Source: JBCBSS01 sp039819065
GTDB lineage: Bacteria; Bacteroidota; Bacteroidia; Cytophagales; Cyclobacteriaceae
NCBI GenBank assembly: GCA_039819065.1
Contig: JBCBSS010000007.1
Span: forward strand, 1-64,000
DNA length: 64,000 nucleotides
Direction of reading: 5' to 3'
In this document: one piece after another, positions 44,375-53,476 of the stretch
Numbering within the stretch: position 1 is the first letter of the stretch
Layout of the letters: every line of letters starts with the position of its first letter
The notes under the pieces: generated by a model
The model's database searches: none
What the model saw: only the letters and a program-made list of their open reading frames with translations
Told to the model about the DNA's origin: nothing
Program-made: the position numbers and the translations under genes

Positions 44375-47300
44375 ATGAGCCTAATAAATTCATTAAGCGA
44401 TAAGCTCCGAGTTTTCATTTTGTCCCTTTTGGTGCTGGTTTTGAGCGTACCAGTTACGGCTCAAAAGTTGGACATGGATAAACTCAAGGGCATAAAACCC
44501 CGCAGTATTGGCCCTGGAGGCATGAGCGGTAGAGTCACCTCAATAGATGTGGTATTAGACAACCCGGATATCATTTACGTCGGAACCGCATCGGGAGGAT
44601 TATGGAAGTCTGATAACGGCGGTATCGAGTGGAAACCCATATTCGACAAGGAAAAGGTGGCTTCCATAGGCGCTGTAGCTATTCAGCAGAGCAACCCAGA
44701 TGTAATATGGGCGGGTACCGGAGAGGGAAATCCCAGAAACAGTATCACCGGAGGGTACGGACTTTATAAAAGTATGGATGCTGGTAAAACATGGCAGTTG
44801 GTTGGCCTTGAGAATACCCGAAATATTCATCGCATCATTATTGACGAACACAACCCTGATGTAGTGTACATCGGAGCGATCGGTTCGCCTTGGGGAGCAC
44901 ACCCTGAAAGAGGTGTATATAAAACCGAAGATGGCGGGGCAACTTGGAAGAAAATACTTTATGTAGATGAAAAAACCGGGTGCGCCGATTTAGTAGTTGA
45001 TCCTACTAATCCTAACAAGCTGATCGCGGCGATGTGGGAACACAGACGTAAGCCATGGACTTTTAATTCCGGAGGTCCTGGATCAGGTATTTATGTAACA
45101 CATGATGGAGGCGAGACTTGGAAAAAGCGAACTGATGAAGATGGACTGCCTAAAGGAAATATTGGAAGAGTTGGACTTGCTATTGCAGCCAGCAACCCTA
45201 ACGTCGTTTACGCAATTGTCGAGTCCAAGAAAAACGCACTTTATAAATCTGAAGACGGAGGTGTTAAGTGGAGAAAGGTCAACGATAAATCAGAGATCGG
45301 TAACAGGCCATTCTATTATTCTGATATTTTCGTAGACCCTAAAAACGAAAACCGCATTTACAGCCTTTACTCGCTAGTCAGCAAAAGTGAGGACGGTGGT
45401 AAATCCTTTCAGGTCATGCTGACATATTTTGGTAATGGCGTTCACCCCGATCACCATGCATGGTGGATTCACCCCGAGAACCCAGACTTCATGATCAACG
45501 GTAATGACGGTGGAATGAACATTACCAAAGACAGGGGCAAAACCTGGCGATTTGTTGAGAACCTTCCGGTAGCCCAATTCTATCATATTAATTATGATAT
45601 GGAATACCCTTACAATGTATATGGGGGTATGCAAGATAATGGCTCATGGGCTGGCCCCGCTTATGTTTTGAAATCGGATGGCATCAGAAACTCATATTGG
45701 CAAGAGATACTTTTTGGTGATGGTTTCGATGTAATGCCAGATCCAGATGACTCGCGTTATGGTTACGCCATGTCACAACGTGGCTTTGTCAGTATATACG
45801 ATCGGTTAACTGGACAAACCCGCATTATCAGGCCGACCCATCCTGACCCTGATGTTAGAGTCAGGTTCAATTGGAATGCAGCTATTGCACAGGATCCATA
45901 TGACAATTCTACCATTTATTTTGGTAGCCAATTTGTCCATAAAAGTACTAACAAAGGACATTCATGGGATATCATCTCTCCTGACCTAACCACCAACGAT
46001 CCCGAAAAACAGAAGCAGAATGACAGTGGTGGTCTGACTATAGATGCCACCGGAGCAGAGAACTACACCACTATACTGGCCATATCGCCTAGCCCGGTTG
46101 AGAAGGGTGTTATCTGGGCAGGTACTGATGACGGCAATGTACAACTCACCAGAGATGGCGGAAAGAATTGGACCAATGTTGCTTCCAGAATTGCCGGACT
46201 ACCCAAAGGAGCATGGATAGCACAGATAAAGGTGTCGACTTATAATGCTGGAGAGGCATTCGTAGTAGCTAACAATTACCGTAATTTTGATTTCAAACCT
46301 TATGTTTTCCGCACGAAGGATTTTGGTCAGACATGGCAGCAAATTGCTGATGAAAACAATGTATGGGGTTATGCACTGTCTTTGATACAAGATCCGGTAG
46401 AACCTAATCTTATATTCTTAGGTACAGAGTATGGTTTGTATGTCAGTATTGATGGTGCCAGAACATGGACGCAATGGACGAATGATTACCCTACCGTTTC
46501 GACTATGGATTTGGCCATACACCCGAGAGAGCATGATTTGATCATCGGTACTTTTGGCCGTGCGGCTTATATCATGGACGATATCAGACCACTGCGCGCT
46601 TTGGCGAAAGAGGGTGCGGGTGTAATGAATCAAAAAGTAAAGCTTTTTTCTCCACCTGATGCATTTGTGACGATAAATCAACAACCTTCAGGTACACGCT
46701 TTGCTGCGGACGCGGTCTACAATGGTCAAAACCGAAGTAGAGGCGCCATGTTAACTTACTTGGTTAACAAGCCTGAGAAAGAAGAAAAGAAAGCAACAGA
46801 AACCGCTACTACCAAAAAGTCGAAAAAGGGTAGAAAGAGTAAGGGTAGTACTCCTGAACCTCCAACCAAAGAAGAAAAGGCTGATAGCCTGGCCGCCAAA
46901 CCCAAGTTCGACTCTCTGACCTTAGAAGTGTTCAATGCCTCAGGAGATTTGATTAGAACCGTGAAGCGAAAAGCGCCTAAAGAAAATGGTGTACATCGTA
47001 TGTACTGGAGACTTAATGAAAAAGGTGTACGCGGCCCATCTCGCAGAAAGCCAAGGGCCAATGCGCCTGAGCCAGGTGGTTTGACTGTTTTACCTGGAGA
47101 ATACAAACTCAGACTGACTTTTGGTGATGCGAAGGATTCGACTATCATTAAGGTGGGCTTTGACCCTCGCATAGAAGTTTCTGAATCTACGCTTAAGGCT
47201 CGTTACGATAAGTTGAAAGAGGTACAAAACGCTACTGCCGTTGCAGGAAAAGCTACAGAACGTTTAGTGGAATCTAAGGAAATCGTTGATGCCTATATGA

Positions 47301-47668
47301 AACAATTGAAAGGTAAAGAGGGTGAGCAATACAAAGCATTGAAAGAGAAGAATAAAGCGATCAAAGATTCCATCAATGCGCTGGTAGATTTGATGCTGGG
47401 TAAGGAGATCAAAAAGCAAGGCATAACCAGAAGCCCTGATCCATCGGTTGTATCTAGACTGGGTACTGCTTCTTACTACATTAGCTCATCGCTGAATGTA
47501 CCTGGACCTACAGAAGAGCGTTTGGTCAAACAAGCAATGGACAAGTTGAAACCGATCCTGGATAAGATCAATGCATTCTACAAAAATGACTGGCCAGCAT
47601 ACAAAACTGAAATGGAGAAAGCCGATTTATCTCCATTCAAAGAATACGAACCTCTGAAACTAGAGTAA
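44375..47668 (+). CDS. Large secreted Asp-box (BNR/VPS10-sortilin-like) beta-propeller protein
   Basis: The 1097-residue protein has a signal peptide (cleavage near VPVTAQ) and at least ten Asp-box repeats, SxDxGxxW-like: KSDNGGIEW, KSMDAGKTW, KTEDGGATW, VTHDGGETW, KSEDGGVKW, ITKDRGKTW, LTRDGGKNW and RTKDFGQTW. They build a propeller of roughly 740 residues. A lysine/threonine-rich stretch (about 795-840) leads to a C-terminal domain and a coiled coil (about 930-1010). Annotated relatives are called VPS10/sortilin or glycosyl hydrolase-like; no glycosidase active site is proven here. Confidence 0.85.
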   Translation: MSLINSLSDKLRVFILSLLVLVLSVPVTAQKLDMDKLKGIKPRSIGPGGMSGRVTSIDVVLDNPDIIYVGTASGGLWKSDNGGIEWKPIFDKEKVASIGAVAIQQSNPDVIWAGTGEGNPRNSITGGYGLYKSMDAGKTWQLVGLENTRNIHRIIIDEHNPDVVYIGAIGSPWGAHPERGVYKTEDGGATWKKILYVDEKTGCADLVVDPTNPNKLIAAMWEHRRKPWTFNSGGPGSGIYVTHDGGETWKKRTDEDGLPKGNIGRVGLAIAASNPNVVYAIVESKKNALYKSEDGGVKWRKVNDKSEIGNRPFYYSDIFVDPKNENRIYSLYSLVSKSEDGGKSFQVMLTYFGNGVHPDHHAWWIHPENPDFMINGNDGGMNITKDRGKTWRFVENLPVAQFYHINYDMEYPYNVYGGMQDNGSWAGPAYVLKSDGIRNSYWQEILFGDGFDVMPDPDDSRYGYAMSQRGFVSIYDRLTGQTRIIRPTHPDPDVRVRFNWNAAIAQDPYDNSTIYFGSQFVHKSTNKGHSWDIISPDLTTNDPEKQKQNDSGGLTIDATGAENYTTILAISPSPVEKGVIWAGTDDGNVQLTRDGGKNWTNVASRIAGLPKGAWIAQIKVSTYNAGEAFVVANNYRNFDFKPYVFRTKDFGQTWQQIADENNVWGYALSLIQDPVEPNLIFLGTEYGLYVSIDGARTWTQWTNDYPTVSTMDLAIHPREHDLIIGTFGRAAYIMDDIRPLRALAKEGAGVMNQKVKLFSPPDAFVTINQQPSGTRFAADAVYNGQNRSRGAMLTYLVNKPEKEEKKATETATTKKSKKGRKSKGSTPEPPTKEEKADSLAAKPKFDSLTLEVFNASGDLIRTVKRKAPKENGVHRMYWRLNEKGVRGPSRRKPRANAPEPGGLTVLPGEYKLRLTFGDAKDSTIIKVGFDPRIEVSESTLKARYDKLKEVQNATAVAGKATERLVESKEIVDAYMKQLKGKEGEQYKALKEKNKAIKDSINALVDLMLGKEIKKQGITRSPDPSVVSRLGTASYYISSSLNVPGPTEERLVKQAMDKLKPILDKINAFYKNDWPAYKTEMEKADLSPFKEYEPLKLE

Positions 47669-47682
47669 TTAGCCATAAATAG

Positions 47683-47730
47683 GTAGTCATGAGTAGGGAG
47701 TAAAAACTTGCCACTCATGACTACTCCCTA
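47683..47730. repeat. Interlocked inverted repeats (A-B-A'-B')
   Basis: GTAGTCATGAGT (47683-47694) pairs with ACTCATGACTAC (47713-47724), and TAGGGAGTA (47694-47702) pairs with TACTCCCTA (47722-47730). The order A, B, A', B' means that the two helices can form only one at a time or as a pseudoknot. It sits in the 256-bp interval after the Asp-box gene and could be a REP-like element or an unusual terminator. Confidence 0.7.
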
Positions 47731-47924
47731 TACTTTTAGTGACTCTTCACACTATATACTAAAATTAGTTTACCTAGGGTTAGGTAGTTCAACTTGCCGC
47801 TAATATGGTGAAATAGGACAATTTCGCAAGAAGATGTTGAAAAGGTTGAAGCCATACTTTGATTGTCAGCACCCTAAATACGAAATTTTCGTAAACTCGA
47901 AGTAACCAAAACCCTTTTGTTGCT

Positions 47925-48545
47925 TTGGAGAACTTATTACTATTCTTTTCCGCTTCGCTCTTATTGCTGATTACACCAGGCCCATCTATTCTATACATTT
48001 CCACCAATAGCGTGCTCTATGGCAGACGCCCTGGATTGACCTCGGTCGTAGGAGTAGCCACCGGGCTCATGTGCCATGTGCTAGCCGGAACTTTAGGACT
48101 CAGTGTGTTGATCATGAATAGCAGCTATGGATTTGAAGTGGTGAAGTGGATAGGAGCCGTCTATTTGATCATTACTGGAGTGAAATCTCTTTTGCGATCA
48201 CCTGCTATTCAGAAGCGCAAGTCTGAATTGGTTAAACCCATTGAGTCTGCCCATTTTCGAGGAGGTGTAATTACCGCCATTTTCAACCCTAAAGTAGCTT
48301 TGTTCTTCATTGCCTTTATTCCTCAGTTTGTAGATCCGAGTCTTGGAGCCGTACATTGGCAGATGCTGTTATTGGGTACGGTCTATGTATTAATGGCCTT
48401 GGTTATCAACTCTATTGTGGCATTGCTCAGTCATTTAACAGGAACCGGTTTGATGAAAAGCAATCGTATTTCCAAATGGTCAAGTAAGATTTCAGGGATG
48501 ATATTTATTACCCTTGGTATTCGTTTCGCTTTTATGAATAAATAA
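47925..48545 (+). CDS. LysE/RhtB-family exporter
   Basis: A 206-residue protein with six membrane segments. The LysE signatures are LLLITPGPSILYISTNSVLYGRRPGL (about 13-38), IGAVYLIITGVKSLLRS and FRGGVITAIFNPKVALFFIAFIPQFV. The start is TTG at 47925; no ATG is in frame nearby and the reading begins directly with the first helix. It exports amino acids such as lysine, homoserine or threonine; the exact substrate is unknown. Confidence 0.88.
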   Translation: MENLLLFFSASLLLLITPGPSILYISTNSVLYGRRPGLTSVVGVATGLMCHVLAGTLGLSVLIMNSSYGFEVVKWIGAVYLIITGVKSLLRSPAIQKRKSELVKPIESAHFRGGVITAIFNPKVALFFIAFIPQFVDPSLGAVHWQMLLLGTVYVLMALVINSIVALLSHLTGTGLMKSNRISKWSSKISGMIFITLGIRFAFMNK

Positions 48546-48564
48546 TATCTGACGGCTCTTTTGC

Positions 48565-49017
48565 TTATTTGATTTTCATCCAATCTAGAATGAATAAAGT
48601 CCCGATACCAAGTAGGCCAGCAGTAATAGTATAGGGAATCCAGACATATTCTATGTCATTGGGTAGAGGGTTACTTATTGTATTATAGGCTGAAAAAAGC
48701 CCTATACCGGTAATGGCAATTCCAAAAAGTAGATAGGCTACTTTTAGAAAAACGTTGCCGCTACGACCAACGTCATCAATGTTGAGATCATCTAGTATGT
48801 CGAATTGTGTCAGTGCTTTGGCATCTTTATCTGGCCTGATTTTTAATATGAAACTCAACAGCCCTAAGATGGCCAGCCCTGGCAATATTAAAACGGAAGG
48901 TTCACGAGATATTGATACGGATCTTTCACTAAGCAATTTTACAAACGCATATGTAAGAAGGGCCGTAATTCCTGCGATAAGTAGAATGATTATTATTCTT
49001 CCGACTTTCTTGAGCAT
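48565..49017 (-). CDS. Four-helix membrane protein, tandem paralogue 2
   Basis: A 150-residue protein with four hydrophobic segments (about 8-30, 42-60, 90-110, 127-145). A polar stretch DILDDLNIDDVGRSGNVFLKVAYL lies between helices 2 and 3, and the end is LFILDWMKIK. It is a paralogue of the next gene (148 residues), sharing the same layout and the identical end FILDWMKIK. Its leader (ACAACAACATCTATCTATG around the start) matches that of its neighbour. Family not recognised. Confidence 0.7.
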   Translation of the reverse strand: MLKKVGRIIIILLIAGITALLTYAFVKLLSERSVSISREPSVLILPGLAILGLLSFILKIRPDKDAKALTQFDILDDLNIDDVGRSGNVFLKVAYLLFGIAITGIGLFSAYNTISNPLPNDIEYVWIPYTITAGLLGIGTLFILDWMKIK

Positions 49018-49109
49018 AGATAGATGTTGTTGTATTCCGATCTCAAGTTAATAGTTAAGCCCGAAAGTCCACATTGACCTGTGGCTTTATGTCGATGTTA
49101 GGATTATAT

Positions 49110-49556
49110 TCACTTGATTTTCATCCAGTCGAGAATGAATATACCACCAGAGCCAAGTAGACCTGCGACCGTAATATAGATGACCCATTTTTCTTCATCA
49201 TCTTCTGAAACAGGATTGGTTATTAAGCGGTATAAACCAAAAAGACCGGCAGCCATTATAATGATGCCAAGTACTAAATAACAAACTTTCAAAAACGTGT
49301 TTTTTCGATTCCCTTCACCGTCCAGGTGTAGGTCATCAATGATATCTGATTCTTGCAAGGACTGGGCACTTTTGGTTGACCTAACTCTCAATATGAAGCT
49401 TAGCACTGCCAAAACCGCCAGCCCGACGAAAATCAATGACTCAGGTGCATCTGCTATGGAGATGTCCACTAGTACCAGGTAAAAAAGCAGCGAGCAGAAT
49501 ATCGCCACACCGGCAAGCAGTATGAGGATGGATACTTTTGCGACTTTCGTGATCAT
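49110..49556 (-). CDS. Four-helix membrane protein, tandem paralogue 1
   Basis: A 148-residue protein, paralogous to the 150-residue neighbour downstream: hydrophobic segments at about 8-30, 40-58, 89-108 and 124-142, the shared linker SDIIDDLHLDGEGNRKNTFLKV and the shared end GIFILDWMKIK. A 12-bp inverted repeat (49558-49569 with 49607-49618) lies between the msrA stop and this start codon. Function unknown; probably a local duplication. Confidence 0.7.
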   Translation of the reverse strand: MITKVAKVSILILLAGVAIFCSLLFYLVLVDISIADAPESLIFVGLAVLAVLSFILRVRSTKSAQSLQESDIIDDLHLDGEGNRKNTFLKVCYLVLGIIIMAAGLFGLYRLITNPVSEDDEEKWVIYITVAGLLGSGGIFILDWMKIK

Positions 49557-49557
49557 A

Positions 49558-49618
49558 GGTAGGTGTTGTTGTGTTCCAAGTCAAAACTAATGCTTTCGAC
49601 TAAAAGACAACACCTACC
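49558..49618. repeat. 12-bp inverted repeat between msrA and a paralogue start
   Basis: GGTAGGTGTTGT (49558-49569) is the reverse complement of ACAACACCTACC (49607-49618), spacer 37 nt. On the minus-strand RNA the 3' arm ends one base before the ATG at 49556, so a hairpin would mask the start region. The arm is the leader sequence also present before the second paralogue. Confidence 0.65.
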
Positions 49619-49636
49619 TTGATTTACTTGACTGAA

Positions 49637-50299
49637 TTAGTGGGGTTGCTCCGACTTCAGTAACTCTGGGAACTTGGCTTTGAATCTATTCAAGCGTGGT
49701 ATGGATACCGCCCTGATATATGGGTTATATGGGTTCTTTCGCTCGTAATCCTGATGATAATCTTCTGCCTTGTAGAACACTTCGAGTTTTACCACTTCGG
49801 TGACGATTTCAGCGTCAAAAGTACCAGCGGCCTGTAGCTCTTTGATATAGGCTTCGGTTAGTTTCTTTTCCTCAGCATTCTGATAAAATACAACTGAACG
49901 ATATTGTGGGCCTGCATCAGGACCTTGACGATCTGGCGTGGTAGGGTCATGAGAACCGAAGAAAACTTTTAACAGGGTCTCGAATGACACTACTTTAGGG
50001 TCGTAGTAAACTTCTACCGCTTCAGCGTGGCGGGTCCTGCCTGAGCTTACTTGGGCATAGGTAGGATTTTGGCTTTGACCCCCTGAGTAGCCGGAAACGG
50101 CTTCTTTAACGCCTTCTACGCTTTCGAATATGGCTTCTACGCACCAAAAACAGCCACTGGCAAAATAGGCCTTGCTCAAGCCTTTCAATTCTTGTTCAGA
50201 CAAAGGGAGTTTTTCGGCACCACTTTGGGAAGGTGAGCAAGCCAAGGACATTAATAAAGTCGCGATAAAAACGGGTGTTCTGAATAGTGTTTTGTTCAT
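49637..50299 (-). CDS. msrA: Peptide-methionine (S)-S-oxide reductase MsrA, lipoprotein form
   Basis: A 220-residue protein with a lipoprotein signal ending LLMSLAC (C21), then the MsrA domain with catalytic C50 in ASGCFWCVEAIFES, the SGYSGGQSQNPTY loop, GSHDPTTPDRQGPDAGPQYRS and KAEDYHQDY. It reduces methionine-S-sulfoxide in damaged proteins, here at the cell envelope because of the lipid anchor. Resolving cysteines near the C-terminus are absent, so a single extra cysteine (C53) or an external reductant is likely. Confidence 0.93.
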   Translation of the reverse strand: MNKTLFRTPVFIATLLMSLACSPSQSGAEKLPLSEQELKGLSKAYFASGCFWCVEAIFESVEGVKEAVSGYSGGQSQNPTYAQVSSGRTRHAEAVEVYYDPKVVSFETLLKVFFGSHDPTTPDRQGPDAGPQYRSVVFYQNAEEKKLTEAYIKELQAAGTFDAEIVTEVVKLEVFYKAEDYHQDYERKNPYNPYIRAVSIPRLNRFKAKFPELLKSEQPH

Positions 50300-50463
50300 A
50301 GTATTCTTATACTGATAAAAATGAATAAAGAATTGTCTTGCTCGTTTCTACAACTGACTTACGATCAAATTTGTTCATTTGGATTGAATCAACCACGTAT
50401 GCTGCTCACTAAGAAGAGAGATCTTGATAGGCTTTCTCAATTATTCTGAATATTTCTTTGCCT

Positions 50464-50516
50464 TTTGCATAACAAATAGAAAAGTCCAGCGTATAGAGTT
50501 ATATTAGTTATGCAAA
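50464..50516. promoter_or_regulatory. 10-bp inverted repeat upstream of padR 2
   Basis: TTTGCATAAC (50464-50473) and GTTATGCAAA (50507-50516) are perfect reverse complements, centre to centre 43 bp or about four helical turns. Located 49 nt before the padR ATG, it is a candidate operator for a PadR dimer pair. Confidence 0.55.
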
Positions 50517-50564
50517 TAAATAACAAATAACATTTAATCTTCACGATCCAAATGCCGATGAAAT

Positions 50565-50897
50565 ATGAAAGGAACTAACCTTGGCGAATTTGAAGAACTG
50601 GTTCTGTTGGCTGTGGCGGCCATGCAAGAAGAAGCTTACAGCTTGGCCATTACCGATGAAATCAACCGGGTGACGAATAGAAACATCACCTTCGGGGTCG
50701 TGCATTCTGCACTTAACCGGATGGAAAAGAAAGGCTTTGTGATATCAGAAATGGGAGGAGCGACTAATGAGCGGGGTGGTAGAAGAAAACGCATCTTCAA
50801 GATTTCTGCGGCTGGTAAAAAAGCTTTGGTCAAGTCCAAAGAACAAAGAGAAGAATTCTGGAACATGATTCCCAAATACGTTTTTGACCAAAAATGA
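50565..50897 (+). CDS. PadR-family transcriptional regulator
   Basis: A 110-residue winged-helix protein: LGEFEELVLLAVAAMQ, VVHSALNRMEKKGFVISEMGGAT and the wing RGGRRKRIFKISAAGKKAL. It overlaps the start of the permease by 4 nt (ATGA) and probably represses that operon. It is a homologue of the PadR at 25418-25756. A 10-bp inverted repeat upstream is a candidate operator. Confidence 0.92.
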   Translation: MKGTNLGEFEELVLLAVAAMQEEAYSLAITDEINRVTNRNITFGVVHSALNRMEKKGFVISEMGGATNERGGRRKRIFKISAAGKKALVKSKEQREEFWNMIPKYVFDQK

Positions 50898-53476
50898 GAA
50901 GAGATAATACAACACCTCCACGATTAGCCGATCGCTTATTAGAATGGTATTGTAACCCTGTTTTGTTAGAAGACCTACAAGGGGACCTGTACGAAAGACA
51001 TATTCGAAGACTCAAGAAATACGGACGATTCAGGACTCGGCTGGCCTATTTCTGGGACGTGCTTAGTTTCATCCGCCCTTATACGATTAGGAGAGATAGC
51101 CACCGTTCAATACGGCCTTTTGGCATGCTGCCTAATTACTTGAAGACCTCCTACCGCAGTCTGGTCAAGCAGCGGTTGAACTCACTAATCAATATTTTGG
51201 GACTGTCATTAGGTCTTTCTGCTTTTGTATTGATTTGCTTATATGTAAATGATGAGCTCAAGTACGACAGATATCTCCCCAACGCCGAGCGCATCTATCG
51301 CATTACTTTGAGCTATACCTCAGAGTCTTCCTCTGAGCATGCGGCCTGGTCTGACCCAGCAGTTGGGCCTGCACTGAAATTGAGCTATCCTGAAGTAGAA
51401 GCCTACACTGCGTTGATCAATGAGAAAATTCTTGTGAGCCATGGAGAAAGAACCTTCAATGAAGAGCAGTTTTTCTTTGCTTACCCCGATTTTTTCAAAG
51501 TGTTCTCTTATGATTTTGAGAAGAAAGGCAGTCACACTGATTTGGAAGAGGGTACCGTAGTATTGACCAGCAAAATGGCTCGCAAGTATTTCGAAGAGGC
51601 AGACCCAATCGGCCAAACGCTGCTAATCAACAATCAGGCATATCAAGTGTCCGGTGTTTTGAAAGACCTTCCGTCCCATACGGACCTTAAGTTTGACGCA
51701 CTTATAGGCACCGATGACCTTTCTAAAATCTCAGGCTGGACCTTTAACTATGTTCTTTTTAAGAATGAATCAGACGCGGCAACATTCCAGCCGAAGTTGG
51801 ACAAGACCTTTGAAGATACTTTCCAAGATGAATTCGAAGCTTATGGAGTAGAGGCACGCCTTCATATGGAAGCGTTACCAGATGTGCATTTTGGTTCTAA
51901 AAAACTGTATGACACTCCTAAGAGTGACAAGAATAACCTGTATATCTTTTCTACAGTAGCCTTCTTGATTCTCATTATTGCCGGAATCAACTATGTCAAC
52001 ATTTCTCTGGCCAATACTGCCCGTAGACAAACCGAGGTGGGCGTGAGAAAATCAATTGGTGCCTATCAGTCCCAGTTGAGAGCCCAGTTTTTGTTTGAGT
52101 CCCTTATTGTGTGTTTTATTAGTCTGACTTTGGCGCTACTCACGATCTGGTTCTTTCTTCCCTACCTGAATGTATTGACCGAAAAGCAGATCTCCTGGCG
52201 TGAAATAATGTCTCCGAATATGTCAGTTTTCTTGCTCGTTACCACTATTGTTCTTGGGATGGTTACGGGAAGCTACCCAGCCTTCTACCTTTCTTCAGCT
52301 CGTCCGGTAGAAGTACTTAAGGGTAGAATAGTGCTGAAAGGAAAGTCACTTTTGAGGAGGGGTCTAGTTGCACTTCAGTTTACCGTTTCCATCGCACTGA
52401 TTATTGCTACGCTCTTCGTCTATAGGCAATTACAATTGATCAAGACCAAATCACACGGGTACGACAAAGACCAGGTCATGGTCATAGATATTCCTGGTTT
52501 GGAATCAGATCAAAGCATGTTGAGAGGGTTTAAGAACAAACTGCTCGAGTACCCTTTTGTGTCTTCTGCCTCAATTGTGGGCTTTAACGCATGGCCTACC
52601 GCAGATATGCCTGTTGATGTCTATGAAGTAGAGATCAATGATTCATGGCAGCTAAAGCCCTTCAACAACATTGAAGTAGATCAGCATTATTTCGACGTAT
52701 TAGGCCTCAACCTTACCGAGGGCAGGTCTTTCAATGCCAATGATATGAATGGCAGGCTGGATGTGGTGGTAGTGAATCAAGCCATGATCAAACAGGCTGG
52801 CTGGTCCGATCCACTTCAGCAGCAAGTTACCTTCGAAGATGGCGCTACTGCTACAGTCATTGGTGTGGTGGACGATTTTCATTTTAACTCTTTCCATGAA
52901 GCCGTTGAGCCTATTTTGATTTTCCCGGATGATGGCTATGCAGAAAAGATATTATTGAAAATATCAGCGAAGGATTGGTATCAATCAGTAGCTACCATAG
53001 AAACGGTCTGGAGAGAAGTGATGGAGGGGCAACCTTTGGAATTCAGATTGCTTGATGAGTATTTTCAACAACAATACAAAAGTGAACAAACGCTGAGGGC
53101 TATTTTCACCTACTTTATGGCCGTAGCTATGATCATTGCTTGCTTAGGGCTTTTCGGTTTGATTTCACTTTATACCCAACAGAAACTGAAAGAAGTAAGC
53201 CTGAGGAAGATATTTGGTGCCCGGGTTTTTCAGCTCTTTTTCACCCTTTCCAGGGAATTCTTAATCCTATTACTTATCGCCTTTGTTGTGGCGACGCCGC
53301 TAGCCTTATTTTCAATGAAAGCTTGGTTGGAGAGTTTTGTTTATAAAACAGCCCTTTCGCTTGACGTTTTCCTTATAGCTGGTTCATTGATCCTGCTCGT
53401 ATCCTTAATGACGATGTCATTTCACATTTTCAAAACACTTCGAACCAACCCTGCCAAGACCTTAAAATATGACTAA
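50894..53476 (+). CDS. FtsX/MacB-type ABC transporter permease with permease-prefix domain
   Basis: An 860-residue permease with the same architecture as the one at 22821-25421: prefix domain (LLEWYCNPVLLEDLQGDLYE, about 13-32), a first helix near 105, a periplasmic domain, helices with TEVGVRKSIGAYQSQ, a second periplasmic domain and a terminal helix set after LKEVSLRKIFGARV. No ATPase gene is adjacent. It overlaps the upstream padR and the downstream carboxypeptidase-regulatory-like gene by 4 and 8 nt, so the three form an operon. Confidence 0.92.
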   Translation: MRRDNTTPPRLADRLLEWYCNPVLLEDLQGDLYERHIRRLKKYGRFRTRLAYFWDVLSFIRPYTIRRDSHRSIRPFGMLPNYLKTSYRSLVKQRLNSLINILGLSLGLSAFVLICLYVNDELKYDRYLPNAERIYRITLSYTSESSSEHAAWSDPAVGPALKLSYPEVEAYTALINEKILVSHGERTFNEEQFFFAYPDFFKVFSYDFEKKGSHTDLEEGTVVLTSKMARKYFEEADPIGQTLLINNQAYQVSGVLKDLPSHTDLKFDALIGTDDLSKISGWTFNYVLFKNESDAATFQPKLDKTFEDTFQDEFEAYGVEARLHMEALPDVHFGSKKLYDTPKSDKNNLYIFSTVAFLILIIAGINYVNISLANTARRQTEVGVRKSIGAYQSQLRAQFLFESLIVCFISLTLALLTIWFFLPYLNVLTEKQISWREIMSPNMSVFLLVTTIVLGMVTGSYPAFYLSSARPVEVLKGRIVLKGKSLLRRGLVALQFTVSIALIIATLFVYRQLQLIKTKSHGYDKDQVMVIDIPGLESDQSMLRGFKNKLLEYPFVSSASIVGFNAWPTADMPVDVYEVEINDSWQLKPFNNIEVDQHYFDVLGLNLTEGRSFNANDMNGRLDVVVVNQAMIKQAGWSDPLQQQVTFEDGATATVIGVVDDFHFNSFHEAVEPILIFPDDGYAEKILLKISAKDWYQSVATIETVWREVMEGQPLEFRLLDEYFQQQYKSEQTLRAIFTYFMAVAMIIACLGLFGLISLYTQQKLKEVSLRKIFGARVFQLFFTLSREFLILLLIAFVVATPLALFSMKAWLESFVYKTALSLDVFLIAGSLILLVSLMTMSFHIFKTLRTNPAKTLKYD

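Noticed and set aside
46756..47172. 138-residue open frame antisense to the Asp-box gene
   Set aside because: It is opposite coding sequence with matching repeats on the other strand, so it is a shadow.
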